A DNA stretch of 26,506 nucleotides. Source: CALBZH01 sp964538515 (lineage in GTDB: Bacteria; Desulfobacterota; Syntrophobacteria; Syntrophobacterales; Syntrophobacteraceae). Under the pieces are notes generated by a model, which saw only the letters and a program-made list of their open reading frames with translations, was not told the DNA's origin and searched no databases. This document shows positions 15,129 through 21,968 of the stretch, one piece after another; positions within the stretch are counted from its first letter, which is position 1; the number at the start of each line of letters is the position of its first letter. The stretch lies in NCBI GenBank assembly GCA_964538515.1, contig CAZIEW010000075.1, positions 1 to 26,506 on the forward strand, read 5' to 3'. Both the position numbers and the translations under genes were made by a program.

Positions 15129-15382
15129 ATGACTATGGAATGCTTCCCCTTCGGCCTCGGATTCTCTCTCGCGGAGCGCGGGCTCGGCGTCATGAGTCCG
15201 CCCGCCTGTTCTTCGTAACGGGTTACCTCGGGGCTCTCACAACTTTCTCGACCCACGCTCTGGAGACCGCGAGCGCGATGGATGCGCCTTCGCAGCTCGT
15301 CATGGTGATGATCATCCCGGCCAACAATGTGGTTGGCATCGCCCTGGTCTTCCTCGGCATGTGGGTCGGCCGGCTGAAGTAA
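15129..15382 (+). pseudogene. crcB: CrcB/Fluc fluoride channel, truncated and frameshifted
   Basis: The right-hand part reads RLFFVTGYLGALTTFSTHAL, then NNVVGIALVFLGMWVGRLK before a stop at 15382. This is the C-terminal half of a CrcB (Fluc) channel, including the GALTTFSTxxLE motif that lines the fluoride pore. Upstream of about 15210 the family-like sequence moves into another frame (FPFGLGFSLAERGLGVMSPP), so one base is gained or lost in the CCGCCCGCC stretch. The N-terminal helix with its usual GG(x)GALxRY motif is not visible in any frame. CrcB needs both halves and dimerises, so this copy should not work. An intact DUF190/CBS gene, a frequent crcB neighbour, follows by 13 bases. Confidence 0.72.
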
Positions 15383-15395
15383 GGAGGAACGGGTG

Positions 15396-16676
15396 ATGCT
15401 TCAGTACAAAGTGATTGAGATCTTTACCAGCGAGGAGGAGCGTCCTCGGGGACAGCCGCTCTACAGCGCCATCGTCGAGTATGTAAACGGCCTCAAGATC
15501 CCTGCCCGCACCATCGTCACGCGGGGCATCGAAGGCTCCTTTGAAAGCGGGGAGGTCGCCACCGGGAGATTCGAAGCCCTCTCTCGGAACCTCCCCGTAC
15601 GCGTCACCATCATCCTGCCGACAGCCGACTTTGACCGCGTCCTCGCGAGTCTGGAGGAAATGGTCACGGATGGGATCATCGCAGCGCGTGACGTCGACGT
15701 CATCTCCCACAAGACGCGCGGCCTCTTGCTGCCCAGACGGACGAGGGTCCGCGAGGTCATGACGCGCAATCCGAAGAAGGTCACCACATCAACGCCCCTT
15801 GACGAGGTGGCGAGACTCCTCCTCTCTTCCGACTTCACCGGTCTTCCCGTAGTGGACTCGGCAAACCGTCCGGTCGGGATCGTCGCTCAAGGCGACCTCA
15901 TCTACAAGGCGGGTATGCCGATGCGGCTCGGGCTTCTCGCCGAATCCGAGCGAGACAGGGTCGGTTCTGTCCTTCAAGCCCTTGCGACGAAGCAAGCATC
16001 CGACGCCATGACAAAGCCGGTCATCGCGATTGGAGAAGACAGTCTCGTGACGGAGGCCGTGGAGGTCATGCTGCGTAAAGGGGTGAAGCGCCTTCCCGTG
16101 GTTGACGACGCGGGAAGACTCTCCGGCATTCTCTCGCGTGTGGACGTCTTCCGTGCCTCCATGAAGGAATGTCCGAACTGGGCCGCCTTTCGGCAGCAGA
16201 AGATCCAGGTCCAGGGCATGCGAACGGTCGCCGACATCATGCGCCGCGACACGAGCACGGTTCTCCCGGACGCTCCCGTTGAAGAGGTGATGCGGATCAT
16301 TGACTGCAACGACATCCAGCGCGTCTGCGTCGTCAACCGGGAAGGTCACTTTCTGGGGCTGATCTCGGACCGCGACCTGCTCATCGCCTTTTCGGATCGT
16401 CATCCGGGCATTTGGGAGCTCTTCGTGAGTAAAATTCCATTCACGGAAAGGGGACGACGCGACCGAGAGCTCCGGGAGCACCTGCGGGCGAGGACCGCGT
16501 CGGAAGTGATGAACACCAATATCGTGACGGTTCGCGAGGATGCTCCGATCGAAGAAGCCATGCGCCTGATGCTCGACCGAGCCATCAAACGTCTGCCGGT
16601 GCTCGATGCTGAAGGAAAATTCAAGGGGATGATCAGCCGGGATTCCCTGCTGCGCGTGGGATTCGCCTCATCCTGA
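15396..16676 (+). CDS. DUF190 protein fused to four CBS domains
   Basis: This 426-residue protein has GGAGG 8 bases before the ATG at 15396. A GTG one codon earlier is an alternative. Residues about 1-105 are a DUF190 (PII-like) domain: KVIEIFTSEEERPRGQPLYS, ARTIVTRGIEGSFESGE and LPVRVTIILPTADFDRVLAS. Four CBS motifs follow as two Bateman pairs: VREVMTRNPKKVTTSTPLDE with GLPVVDSANRPVGIVAQGDL; ASDAMTKPVIAIGEDSLV with RLPVVDDAGRLSGILSRVDV; VADIMRRDTSTVLPDAPVEE with ISDRDLL; and ASEVMNTNIVTVREDAPIEE with LPVLDAEGKFKGMISRDSLL. CBS pairs bind adenosyl ligands such as AMP or ATP. DUF190 proteins are commonly encoded beside crcB, so this was probably the regulator of the broken channel upstream. Read as one operon with the crcB remnant. 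Confidence 0.9.
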   Translation: MLQYKVIEIFTSEEERPRGQPLYSAIVEYVNGLKIPARTIVTRGIEGSFESGEVATGRFEALSRNLPVRVTIILPTADFDRVLASLEEMVTDGIIAARDVDVISHKTRGLLLPRRTRVREVMTRNPKKVTTSTPLDEVARLLLSSDFTGLPVVDSANRPVGIVAQGDLIYKAGMPMRLGLLAESERDRVGSVLQALATKQASDAMTKPVIAIGEDSLVTEAVEVMLRKGVKRLPVVDDAGRLSGILSRVDVFRASMKECPNWAAFRQQKIQVQGMRTVADIMRRDTSTVLPDAPVEEVMRIIDCNDIQRVCVVNREGHFLGLISDRDLLIAFSDRHPGIWELFVSKIPFTERGRRDRELREHLRARTASEVMNTNIVTVREDAPIEEAMRLMLDRAIKRLPVLDAEGKFKGMISRDSLLRVGFASS

Positions 16677-16704
16677 TTCCACGGGTGGACAGGCGGGAGT
16701 GAGA

Positions 16705-17352
16705 ATGGATCGTTACTCGAGCTTCGAGCAGCTCAAGACAGTTGAACGGGAAGGGATCGACTTTCGCGTCCGATGGCGCATGGGCTGCTCCGGAATTGCC
16801 ATCCTGAGCATCCACGGGGGAGATATCGAGCCGGGAACCTCTCTCATCGCCGACGCCATCGCGGGAAACGACCACAGTTATTATGCCCTCGAGGGTTTGA
16901 AAAGCTCCGGAAACAAAGCCCTTCATATCACGAGCACCCAATTCGACGAGCCCACCGCCATTGAGATCGTCTGCCGGTCCGAGACCGTGATTACCGTGCA
17001 CGGCTGCTCTGGAGCGGACGAAGTCGTGTATGTCGGAGGCAGGGACCAGAATATGAAGCGGCGCATCTGCCGGAAGCTTCGCGAGGCGGGCTTCGTGGCG
17101 GAGAAGGCGTCCAAGCCCCGATTCGTCGGGATGGACCTGGCCAACATCTGCAACCTGAGCCAGCGGCGCATGGGAGTCCAGCTGGAAATCAGCAGAGGGC
17201 TCCGGTGCAGGATGATTCCGGACGCCCAGGCCGAGACGCCCGAGAAGGCGAGCAAGCTTCTCGACAAACTTGCGAAAGCGGTCCGGGAAGCCATCGAGCC
17301 CTTCAAGAGGCCACCCGAGGAATGGCCGACATCGGAAGGCTACGAGGAGTAG
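16705..17352 (+). CDS. Poly-gamma-glutamate hydrolase-like protein (PGA hydrolase family)
   Basis: This 215-residue protein has its start at the ATG at 16705, 5 bases after GGGAG; a GTG two codons upstream is possible. The zinc-peptidase signature of the phage PghP/YmaC group is visible: ILSIHGGDIEPGTS (His37, Glu42), DHSYYALEG, KALHITSTQFDEP (His74) and VITVHGCSG (His99). The family cuts poly-gamma-glutamate and is common in phages that infect capsule-forming hosts, but it also occurs as a bacterial chromosomal gene. There is no signal peptide, so the protein is cytoplasmic or released by lysis. It follows the CBS gene by 28 bases in the same direction. No capA-type poly-gamma-glutamate synthesis genes and no other phage genes are in the window, so its substrate in this host is uncertain. 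Confidence 0.8.
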   Translation: MDRYSSFEQLKTVEREGIDFRVRWRMGCSGIAILSIHGGDIEPGTSLIADAIAGNDHSYYALEGLKSSGNKALHITSTQFDEPTAIEIVCRSETVITVHGCSGADEVVYVGGRDQNMKRRICRKLREAGFVAEKASKPRFVGMDLANICNLSQRRMGVQLEISRGLRCRMIPDAQAETPEKASKLLDKLAKAVREAIEPFKRPPEEWPTSEGYEE

Positions 17353-17377
17353 CTTTCCTCATTGGCTCGGGCAGCCC

Positions 17378-17806
17378 TCACCCCCCTTCACACGGGTCTC
17401 CTTGGCCTCCCTTTCCCGAATGTCTCCGACCTCCTCGCTCCCGATGTGCTTTGAGCTTTTCGTACAGGCCATCCAGCTTGCGCTGCTGCTCCGGCGAGAG
17501 CTCTTGCTTCATGGCATCGATGCTTTGCTGGAGAACACGCTCCCGTTCCGGCCTTTCGCGATCCCGAATGGTCGAAAGCTCCTCGAAGGTCTGGCAGACA
17601 ATGGCCTCGATGCGCGCCTTCTGATCCTCGTTCAGTCCCAGCTCCCGCTTGAGCTTCCGCATGATGAGCTTGGGCGCTCTCGGGCGCTCTCGGGTCATGA
17701 GCTCGATGGCTTTGTACTCCACGAGGTGCCAGGTGCCGAGGGCACCGAGCAGCACCCCCGAGACGAACAGGGCCGTCAAACCGGCCCAGAGCTTCAGCTT
17801 CTTCAC
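17378..17806 (-). CDS. Membrane-anchored periplasmic CnrX/CpxP/Spy-like sensor
   Basis: This 142-residue protein starts at a GTG at 17806, 9 bases after GGAGG. Residues about 6-28 (LWAGLTALFVSGVLLGALGT) are an uncleaved-looking membrane anchor. The rest is a long helical hairpin rich in Arg/Glu: KLIMRKLKRELGLNEDQKAR, ELSTIRDRERPERERVLQQS and KQELSPEQQRKLDGLYEKL. The two L-(N/S)-x-(D/E)-Q motifs are the LTxxQ-like signature of the Spy/CpxP/heavy-metal-sensor family. The tail is Gly/His/Lys-rich. It is the last gene of the sigma/anti-sigma group, and CnrX occupies the analogous place in cobalt-nickel resistance operons. It probably holds or releases the anti-sigma in response to periplasmic metal or misfolding. 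No metal ligand set is proven by sequence alone. Confidence 0.75.
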   Translation of the reverse strand: MKKLKLWAGLTALFVSGVLLGALGTWHLVEYKAIELMTRERPRAPKLIMRKLKRELGLNEDQKARIEAIVCQTFEELSTIRDRERPERERVLQQSIDAMKQELSPEQQRKLDGLYEKLKAHRERGGRRHSGKGGQGDPCEGG

Positions 17807-17822
17807 GGACGAGCGCCTCCTT

Positions 17823-18152
17823 TCACAAGATCTCGAAGGGATCGATCAGATCCAGACTGGGTGTGTCGTCCGTGACGAGATGGGCCAGCTGGTATCGAGA
17901 ATCTGCATCCGAGAGCATCAGCTGGGCGGTCAGGGCGAACACGACGAGATATCCCACAAGAGCGAAGCGCCAGGCTGCGCGTCCAAGATAGACGGCATTT
18001 TGCGACGAAGCCTTGGAAGCGGCACCCTCTTCGGCGATCCGCCTCATGACCTTCTGTGCAAAGAAAGGGCCCGGCTCCTTCGGGGAGCCGCTGCGATGCG
18101 CCTTCCCCAGGACCTCCTGGATCCTGTCAACGCGTCTCATGGGATTCTTCAT
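17823..18152 (-). CDS. Small one-helix membrane protein, probable anti-sigma factor
   Basis: This 109-residue protein starts at the ATG at 18152, with GAGGTG 5 bases upstream. Its first codons overlap the 3' end of the sigma gene by 26 bases, which implies tight co-translation. Residues about 1-58 are cytoplasmic (RRVDRIQEVLGKAH, GPFFAQKVMRRIAEE). One hydrophobic helix follows (WRFALVGYLVVFALTAQLML), then a short periplasmic tail of about 30 residues. No H-x3-C-x2-C zinc motif is present, which sets it apart from the first anti-sigma in this window. Its size, topology and position match CnrY/NccY-type anti-sigma proteins, although sequence similarity to them cannot be judged here. Confidence 0.65.
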   Translation of the reverse strand: MKNPMRRVDRIQEVLGKAHRSGSPKEPGPFFAQKVMRRIAEEGAASKASSQNAVYLGRAAWRFALVGYLVVFALTAQLMLSDADSRYQLAHLVTDDTPSLDLIDPFEIL

Positions 18153-18876
18153 CGGTCACCTCGTCTTCTTCCGTGCCCTCGCCGAACACTTGCAGGATGA
18201 TCTGCCTCAGCTTCTTCCTCGACCGATGCGCGCGGACCTTGACACTCACCGTGCTCCAGCCGAGCAATGCGGCCGCCTCCTTGACCGACAGGCCATCCAG
18301 GTGAACCAGGGTCACCACCATCCTGTCCTCGGGGGCAAGCCGGCCAAGCGCGTGATCCAGAACCTCACGAGCCTCCGCGCTCGCCGCCGCGCGATCGAAG
18401 GCTTCACGGGACTGGGTCGACAGCACCGTATCCATCCATTCCACGGACTGATCCGTGAGATCGCCGAACGGGATCTCCCCCTTCCGATGGCGCTGCCGCC
18501 AGAAATTGTAGCAGCATCTCACGGCGACTTTCGCGAGCCAATGACCGAAGGGCCCTTTCTGCGAAAAGGAGCCCAGGGAGCGAAATCCTTCCACGAAGAC
18601 GTCTTGAGCCACTTCGTCCACCCGGTCCCGTGGAGCATGCTTTCCGACAATGCCGAAGACAAGCCGCGAGTAACGGTGGACCAAGGTCTCGTATGCGTTG
18701 GAGTCGCCGTCGAGAACCCTCCCGACGATGTCGGCATCGGACGGGCCGTCATGCGGCAAATCAGCTCTCTCCGGCACAGCCGGCGTCGCGTCACCCACTC
18801 TCTGCGTCCATCTCTGCGATTGAAAATCAAGCACAGCGCAACAGAAGGATGTGCTTCTAACCACGGTGAGCATCAT
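18127..18876 (-). CDS. ECF RNA polymerase sigma factor
   Basis: This is up to 249 residues from the ATG at 18876, which has GGAAG about 5 bases upstream. The first 45 residues (Cys/Arg-rich, no family match) are longer than usual for ECF factors, so a later start near SDADIVGRVLDG is possible. Region 2 is clear: NAYETLVHRYSRLVFGIVGK, VDEVAQDVFVEGFRSLGSFS and HWLAKVAVRCCYNFWRQRHR. Region 4 follows: ALGRLAPEDRMVVTLVHLDG, LSVKEAAALLGWSTVSVKVR and AHRSRKKLRQI. It overlaps the downstream one-helix anti-sigma gene, with the CnrX-like gene after that. It probably reads the promoter found upstream of the His-rich Spy-like gene (19645-19673), which would make the locus autoregulated if transcription continues through the hairpins at 18968-19054. 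Confidence 0.9.
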   Translation of the reverse strand: MMLTVVRSTSFCCAVLDFQSQRWTQRVGDATPAVPERADLPHDGPSDADIVGRVLDGDSNAYETLVHRYSRLVFGIVGKHAPRDRVDEVAQDVFVEGFRSLGSFSQKGPFGHWLAKVAVRCCYNFWRQRHRKGEIPFGDLTDQSVEWMDTVLSTQSREAFDRAAASAEAREVLDHALGRLAPEDRMVVTLVHLDGLSVKEAAALLGWSTVSVKVRAHRSRKKLRQIILQVFGEGTEEDEVTDEESHETR

Positions 18877-18967
18877 CCACGCTTCCGGCCATCGCCGTCA
18901 ACCCAAGACCGGCGAGGAGGGACAACTTGAGGGTCCAGGAGCCAGGCGTCTCATTCAAAGGAGCCCG

Positions 18968-19054
18968 GGGAGGGGAATGCTCAATCGCCCATCCCCCTCC
19001 CGACCTCCTCCAGCGAGCGAGGAGGGTGTCAAACCGTGTACATCCGAAGTACAC
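18968..19054. terminator. Cluster of three hairpins between the Spy-like and sigma genes
   Basis: In leftward order after the Spy-like stop (19058) there are three stems. GTGTAC/GTACAC (19036-19041 with 19049-19054) has a 7-base loop. CCTCCTC/GAGGAGG (19004-19010 with 19019-19025) has an 8-base loop. A 12-bp arm pair with one mismatch (18968-18979 with 18990-19001) has a 10-base loop. None is followed by a good T-tract, so full termination is uncertain. Partial read-through or RNA processing would set the ratio of Spy-like protein to sigma factor. Confidence 0.5.
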
Positions 19055-19057
19055 TGA

Positions 19058-19564
19058 CTAGCGGTTATGCTTGGCAATCCAATCGTCCAGACGCTCCAGG
19101 CGGCCGTCGATAAACCCTTGCATTCTGCCGGCGTGCCTGGCGCTCAGGGTCTTCACCGTCTCTTTCTGCTCGGCCGTCAACACGGGCCTCACCTCGTTCA
19201 GCACCTTCGCAGCAAGCAGAGCCGCCTGCTCCTGTCGCTCGGACAGTCGCTGCACCGCCTGCTTGACCGCGTTCTCGTCATACGGCTCGGCCGTAACCGC
19301 TTCCTTGACACCCCGTCTCGCCTCGGCGATCCCGGTTACCGCCTCTCCGATCTTCTCGCGGTTGCTCGCCAGAATCGAAGCGATCTCCCGCTCCTGATCC
19401 GCGTTCAGGGCCAACTTGTCAAGGAGTCTCGTGAATCCCCGCCCGCCATGAAACCCGCCGTCCCCACCCTTTCCGTGCCATCCTCCCTGATGACCCGCCA
19501 CTGCACTCCCCACCGCCACACAGGCAACCAGAACAACCGATAAAACCAGGGTCACGACTTTCAT
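19058..19564 (-). CDS. His/Gly-rich periplasmic Spy/CpxP-like (LTxxQ) protein
   Basis: This 168-residue protein starts at the ATG at 19564, 7 bases after AAGGAG. An in-frame ATG at 19585 would place that site inside the gene. Residues 1-23 are a signal peptide (VVTLVLSVVLVACVAVGSAV, then AG). The mature N-terminus is His/Gly-rich (HQGGWHGKGGDGGFHGGRG), a likely soft metal-binding tail. The helical Spy-like core has LLDKLALNADQEREIASIL and VRPVLTAEQKETVKTL, that is, the paired L-x-x-(D/E)-Q motifs. Relatives such as Spy, CpxP and ZraP are periplasmic chaperones or metal binders induced by envelope stress. A predicted ECF promoter lies about 80-110 bases upstream, and the ECF sigma gene is next downstream. 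It probably acts as an output and buffer of that system. Confidence 0.82.
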   Translation of the reverse strand: MKVVTLVLSVVLVACVAVGSAVAGHQGGWHGKGGDGGFHGGRGFTRLLDKLALNADQEREIASILASNREKIGEAVTGIAEARRGVKEAVTAEPYDENAVKQAVQRLSERQEQAALLAAKVLNEVRPVLTAEQKETVKTLSARHAGRMQGFIDGRLERLDDWIAKHNR

Positions 19565-19644
19565 TGCTTTGCTCCTTTCAACCATTCCATTCGTTTCTTT
19601 CCTTCATTACACGGTCAAGTGCCGACGTATCGCTCTTGATTGTC

Positions 19645-19673
19645 TAGTCGCACCAGGGAGCCAAAAGGTTACC
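19645..19673 (-). promoter_or_regulatory. Putative ECF sigma promoter of the Spy-like gene
   Basis: On the minus strand GGTAACC (19673-19667) is followed, 16 bases after the AACC, by CGACTA (19650-19645). The AACC -35 core and a CG(A/T)CTA-type -10 at this spacing are typical of many ECF sigma promoters. Transcription would begin near 19638, giving a leader of about 75 bases. Assignment to the sigma factor at 18127-18876 is inferred from proximity. Confidence 0.5.
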
Positions 19674-19773
19674 GAGCTGGCTGAAATCATGGGGAGCCGA
19701 CCATCGTTGTTTTAAATTCCTAAATGATTATCAATGGATGGTAAGCATAAAACATGAGCACCAGGAGGTTGTC

Positions 19774-20097
19774 ATGGTGAATCTTTGCGAAATGCCATCG
19801 AGTGAGCTGTTCTCGAAAGCCATCCACGTTCATTTGAACGATGAAGCCCTCACGTTCGACAGGGCTCGGCGCGCTGCCATGGAACAGGCGCGAGTCTATA
19901 ACACCGACCCGATGCTGTTGAGCTGGTACGACAGGAAATCCGGGGCCTATTCTCCGAGGGGGCTCGAATGCTGCCAGGAGGGGAAACCGAGCTGGGTGTC
20001 CTACGCCGAGGGGCGAGGTGCCGATTTGACCATCGACATCAACGATGAAGCGTACATCTTCATGTTCCGGGAATCGGAAGGGTTATTCCATCACTGA
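19774..20097 (+). CDS. AF1514-like small cytosolic protein
   Basis: This 107-residue protein starts at the ATG at 19774, 6 bases after AGGAGG. An earlier in-frame ATG (19738) has no site. There is no signal peptide or membrane helix. The sequence ELFSKAIHVHLNDEALTFD, DPMLLSWYDRKSGAYSPR, ECCQEGKPSWVSYAEGRGAD and LTIDINDEAYIFMF resembles the AF1514/DUF5619 family as I remember it. These are small alpha/beta proteins found in sulfate reducers and Archaeoglobus, with no known function. Two adjacent cysteines (ECC) precede the conserved KPSW turn. It converges with another small gene on a shared terminator at 20104-20137. Confidence 0.6.
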   Translation: MVNLCEMPSSELFSKAIHVHLNDEALTFDRARRAAMEQARVYNTDPMLLSWYDRKSGAYSPRGLECCQEGKPSWVSYAEGRGADLTIDINDEAYIFMFRESEGLFHH

Positions 20098-20103
20098 CGA
20101 TCC

Positions 20104-20137
20104 GAGCGGCAGACCTCGATCGGGCCTGCCGCTCTTT
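20104..20137. terminator. Terminator between two convergent genes
   Basis: GAGCGGCAG (20104-20112) pairs perfectly with CTGCCGCTC (20126-20134) over a 13-base loop in which CC and GG can extend the stem. TTT follows on the plus strand. It lies 7 bases after the AF1514-like stop and just before the stop of the opposing gene, which fits a shared terminator. Confidence 0.6.
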
Positions 20138-20157
20138 CGCTCACGTGCGGCACAGCC

Positions 20158-20475
20158 TCACGCCGCCTTGTGCAATCTGACCCTGGACTCCTGGAAGACG
20201 GGACTTCCCATCTCCTCGAAGGTGAAGTTACTGAAAACACGGTGCCCATTGTAATCGAGCACCCTCAGATCATCGGATTCATGGAGATCGCCCATCACCA
20301 CGGAAAAGTGCGTCCCGTAGCGATCCTTGACCATATCAACCGGGACCTCAAACCCGATGTATTCCGTGATCCCCTTGGCAACCAGTTTGTTCACCAGGCC
20401 CCGATCCGACAGGGAGTCGTAGGACGTCAGAATCAGAATGGGACCGGTACCCGTCACGATGATGCCTGCTTTCAT
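20158..20475 (-). CDS. Uncharacterised small cytosolic protein
   Basis: This 105-residue protein starts at the ATG at 20475, with GGGAGGA about 7 bases upstream. A longer frame to 20517 has no site. The start reads KAGIIVTGTGPILILTSYDS and the middle ITEYIGFEVPVDMVKDRYG. FSVVMGDLHESDDLRVLDYN and VFSNFTFEEMG follow. It has mixed alpha/beta character, no cysteines, no signal peptide and no membrane helix. I do not recognise the family. It converges with the AF1514-like gene. The codon pattern and ribosome site support a real gene. Confidence 0.65.
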   Translation of the reverse strand: MKAGIIVTGTGPILILTSYDSLSDRGLVNKLVAKGITEYIGFEVPVDMVKDRYGTHFSVVMGDLHESDDLRVLDYNGHRVFSNFTFEEMGSPVFQESRVRLHKAA

Positions 20476-20795
20476 GACTGATCCTCCCTCTCGCCGGTCG
20501 AATGCCGGTGACGGCACGCCGGCGCTTCAACGTTCGTATCCATTATAACCGGGCCCCATTTTCGCGAGAATAGAGCGAGCACCGACCAACGAGAACGGCA
20601 CGGCAAGCGTCCCGCACCTCCACCAAAGCGATGCTGGATGCCAGATTCCGGATGCTGGATGAAACGGCCGCGAAGCCGGCGAGCTCTCTATCCGGCATCG
20701 GGCCTCTGGCAGCGCGTCCGCATGCCTGAGCGCTTCCGACGCGGACGGGCCCATCGAAAAGCAGGGGATGGCAAGCCCATGAGAGGGAGCAGGCC
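20476..20795. other. Intergenic stretch with a short direct repeat
   Basis: No credible gene lies in these 320 bases; the long leftward frame here is a shadow of the permease. The sequence GATGCTGGATG occurs twice (20630-20640 and 20651-20661), separated by CCAGATTCCG, and is followed by CCGGCATCGG-type words. Such CCAGCATCCGG-like units form dispersed intergenic repeats in several deltaproteobacteria. It may also hold the 3' end signals of the exporter operon. Confidence 0.45.
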
Positions 20796-21968
20796 CTACG
20801 AAACCTGGCGCCTCAGACGCCAAATCCCGAGACCGAACAGGATCGACCCAAAGAGGCCGATGCAAAGCACGGAATACCAGAGACTCCAGAAAGTCGCCCC
20901 TTTGAGAAAGATGCCGAAGCTCACGTCGATGTAATAATGCAGCGGGGAGAGCACCATCGTCCATTGCATGAAGCGAGGCATGGCCTCCGGCGGCGTCCAG
21001 GCCCCGGAGAGAAAGATCATGGGAGCGTAGGAGACGATGGCCATCATGCTCGCCTGCCCGAGGTTCCGCGACATGGTGGCGATGAACAGTCCCAGCCCCG
21101 CGGTCGCGAACACATAGAGCCCCGTGAGAGCCAGAAACAGGGTCACACTGCCGCGCATGGGCACGTTGAAGCACCCCTTCAAGATCACTCCCACGCACAG
21201 CCCCGTTCCGGCAACAATGGCGATCGCCATGGCGACGACTTTGGGAAACATGATCTGAAACGGCGTCAACGGCGAGACCAGCAGCTGCTCCACCGTTCCC
21301 TTCTCTTTTTCCCGAACCATGGCCGCCGCCGGCAGCATGATGGCAAAGAGCGTGATGATGTTGAGCATCTCGGCGATCGACATGAACCAGGTATCGTTCT
21401 GGTTCTGATTGAACCAGACGCGGGTGGCATCCTTGATCTGCGGCACCTGCTCCAGGGTGCGCTCATCCCACCCCATGCGCTCCATCGAAGCCTCGAAACC
21501 GAAGTCGGCAACAATCCGCATGCCGTACAGTCCGGCCAGAGTCCCCAGAACCGTGTTGGTGGCATCGATCTGCAGCTGCACCGACGTGGGCTCACCCTTC
21601 TGGAGCTGCTCGTGGAATCGCGGCGGGATGCTCAGGATTCCCATGGCTTTGTTTTCGTCAAGCAGCCGCATCCCTTCCGAAGGATGCCTCAGCTCCCCCT
21701 TCAGCTCGAAGGAAGGCGGCATGAATTGCTGAGCCAGCTCGCGCGAAGAACGACTTTGGTCTGCGTCACTCACGAAGATCGCAGCCTTCATGAGCTCGAA
21801 TGTCGTCCCCGACCCGGAGAGGTAGATGTCGAGCGTGAAGGCGTACACCATGAACAGGATGAGGGCCGTATCCCGGCTGAGCTGCAGGAGCTCTTTCACC
21901 GTCATCACGAGAAGCCGTCGCCACCAGAGGCGACCTCTTCGCCAGATCCCGTTCAATTGGCTGCTCAT
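20796..21968 (-). CDS. ybhR: ABC-2-type permease (YbhR-like)
   Basis: This 390-residue protein starts at the ATG at 21968, overlapping the stop of the preceding permease by 4 bases. It has one N-terminal membrane helix (ALILFMVYAFTLDIYLSG), then a large periplasmic domain (residues about 50-210). Five C-terminal helices follow: ITLFAIMLPAAAMV, VVAMAIAIVAGTGLCVGVIL, VTLFLALTGLYVFATAGLGL, MMAIVSYAPMIFLSGAW and LWYSVLCIGLFGSILFGLG. The REKEKGTVEQLLVSPLTP coupling segment between the periplasmic part and the helices is the ABC-2 hallmark that contacts the ATPase. It is the last gene of the operon and pairs with the second permease as a heterodimer. Exported substrates are unknown, although YbhFSR homologues handle drugs and Na+/Li+. 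Confidence 0.88.
   Translation of the reverse strand: MSSQLNGIWRRGRLWWRRLLVMTVKELLQLSRDTALILFMVYAFTLDIYLSGSGTTFELMKAAIFVSDADQSRSSRELAQQFMPPSFELKGELRHPSEGMRLLDENKAMGILSIPPRFHEQLQKGEPTSVQLQIDATNTVLGTLAGLYGMRIVADFGFEASMERMGWDERTLEQVPQIKDATRVWFNQNQNDTWFMSIAEMLNIITLFAIMLPAAAMVREKEKGTVEQLLVSPLTPFQIMFPKVVAMAIAIVAGTGLCVGVILKGCFNVPMRGSVTLFLALTGLYVFATAGLGLFIATMSRNLGQASMMAIVSYAPMIFLSGAWTPPEAMPRFMQWTMVLSPLHYYIDVSFGIFLKGATFWSLWYSVLCIGLFGSILFGLGIWRLRRQVS

Noticed and set aside
19720..19740. Fur-box-like TGATTATCA near the AF1514-like gene
   Set aside because: Only a half-site matches; the 19-base palindrome is not complete.
20527..21198. A 223-residue minus-strand frame extending past the permease
   Set aside because: Out of frame with the clear ABC-2 permease and composed of Arg/His/Ala-rich low-information sequence.
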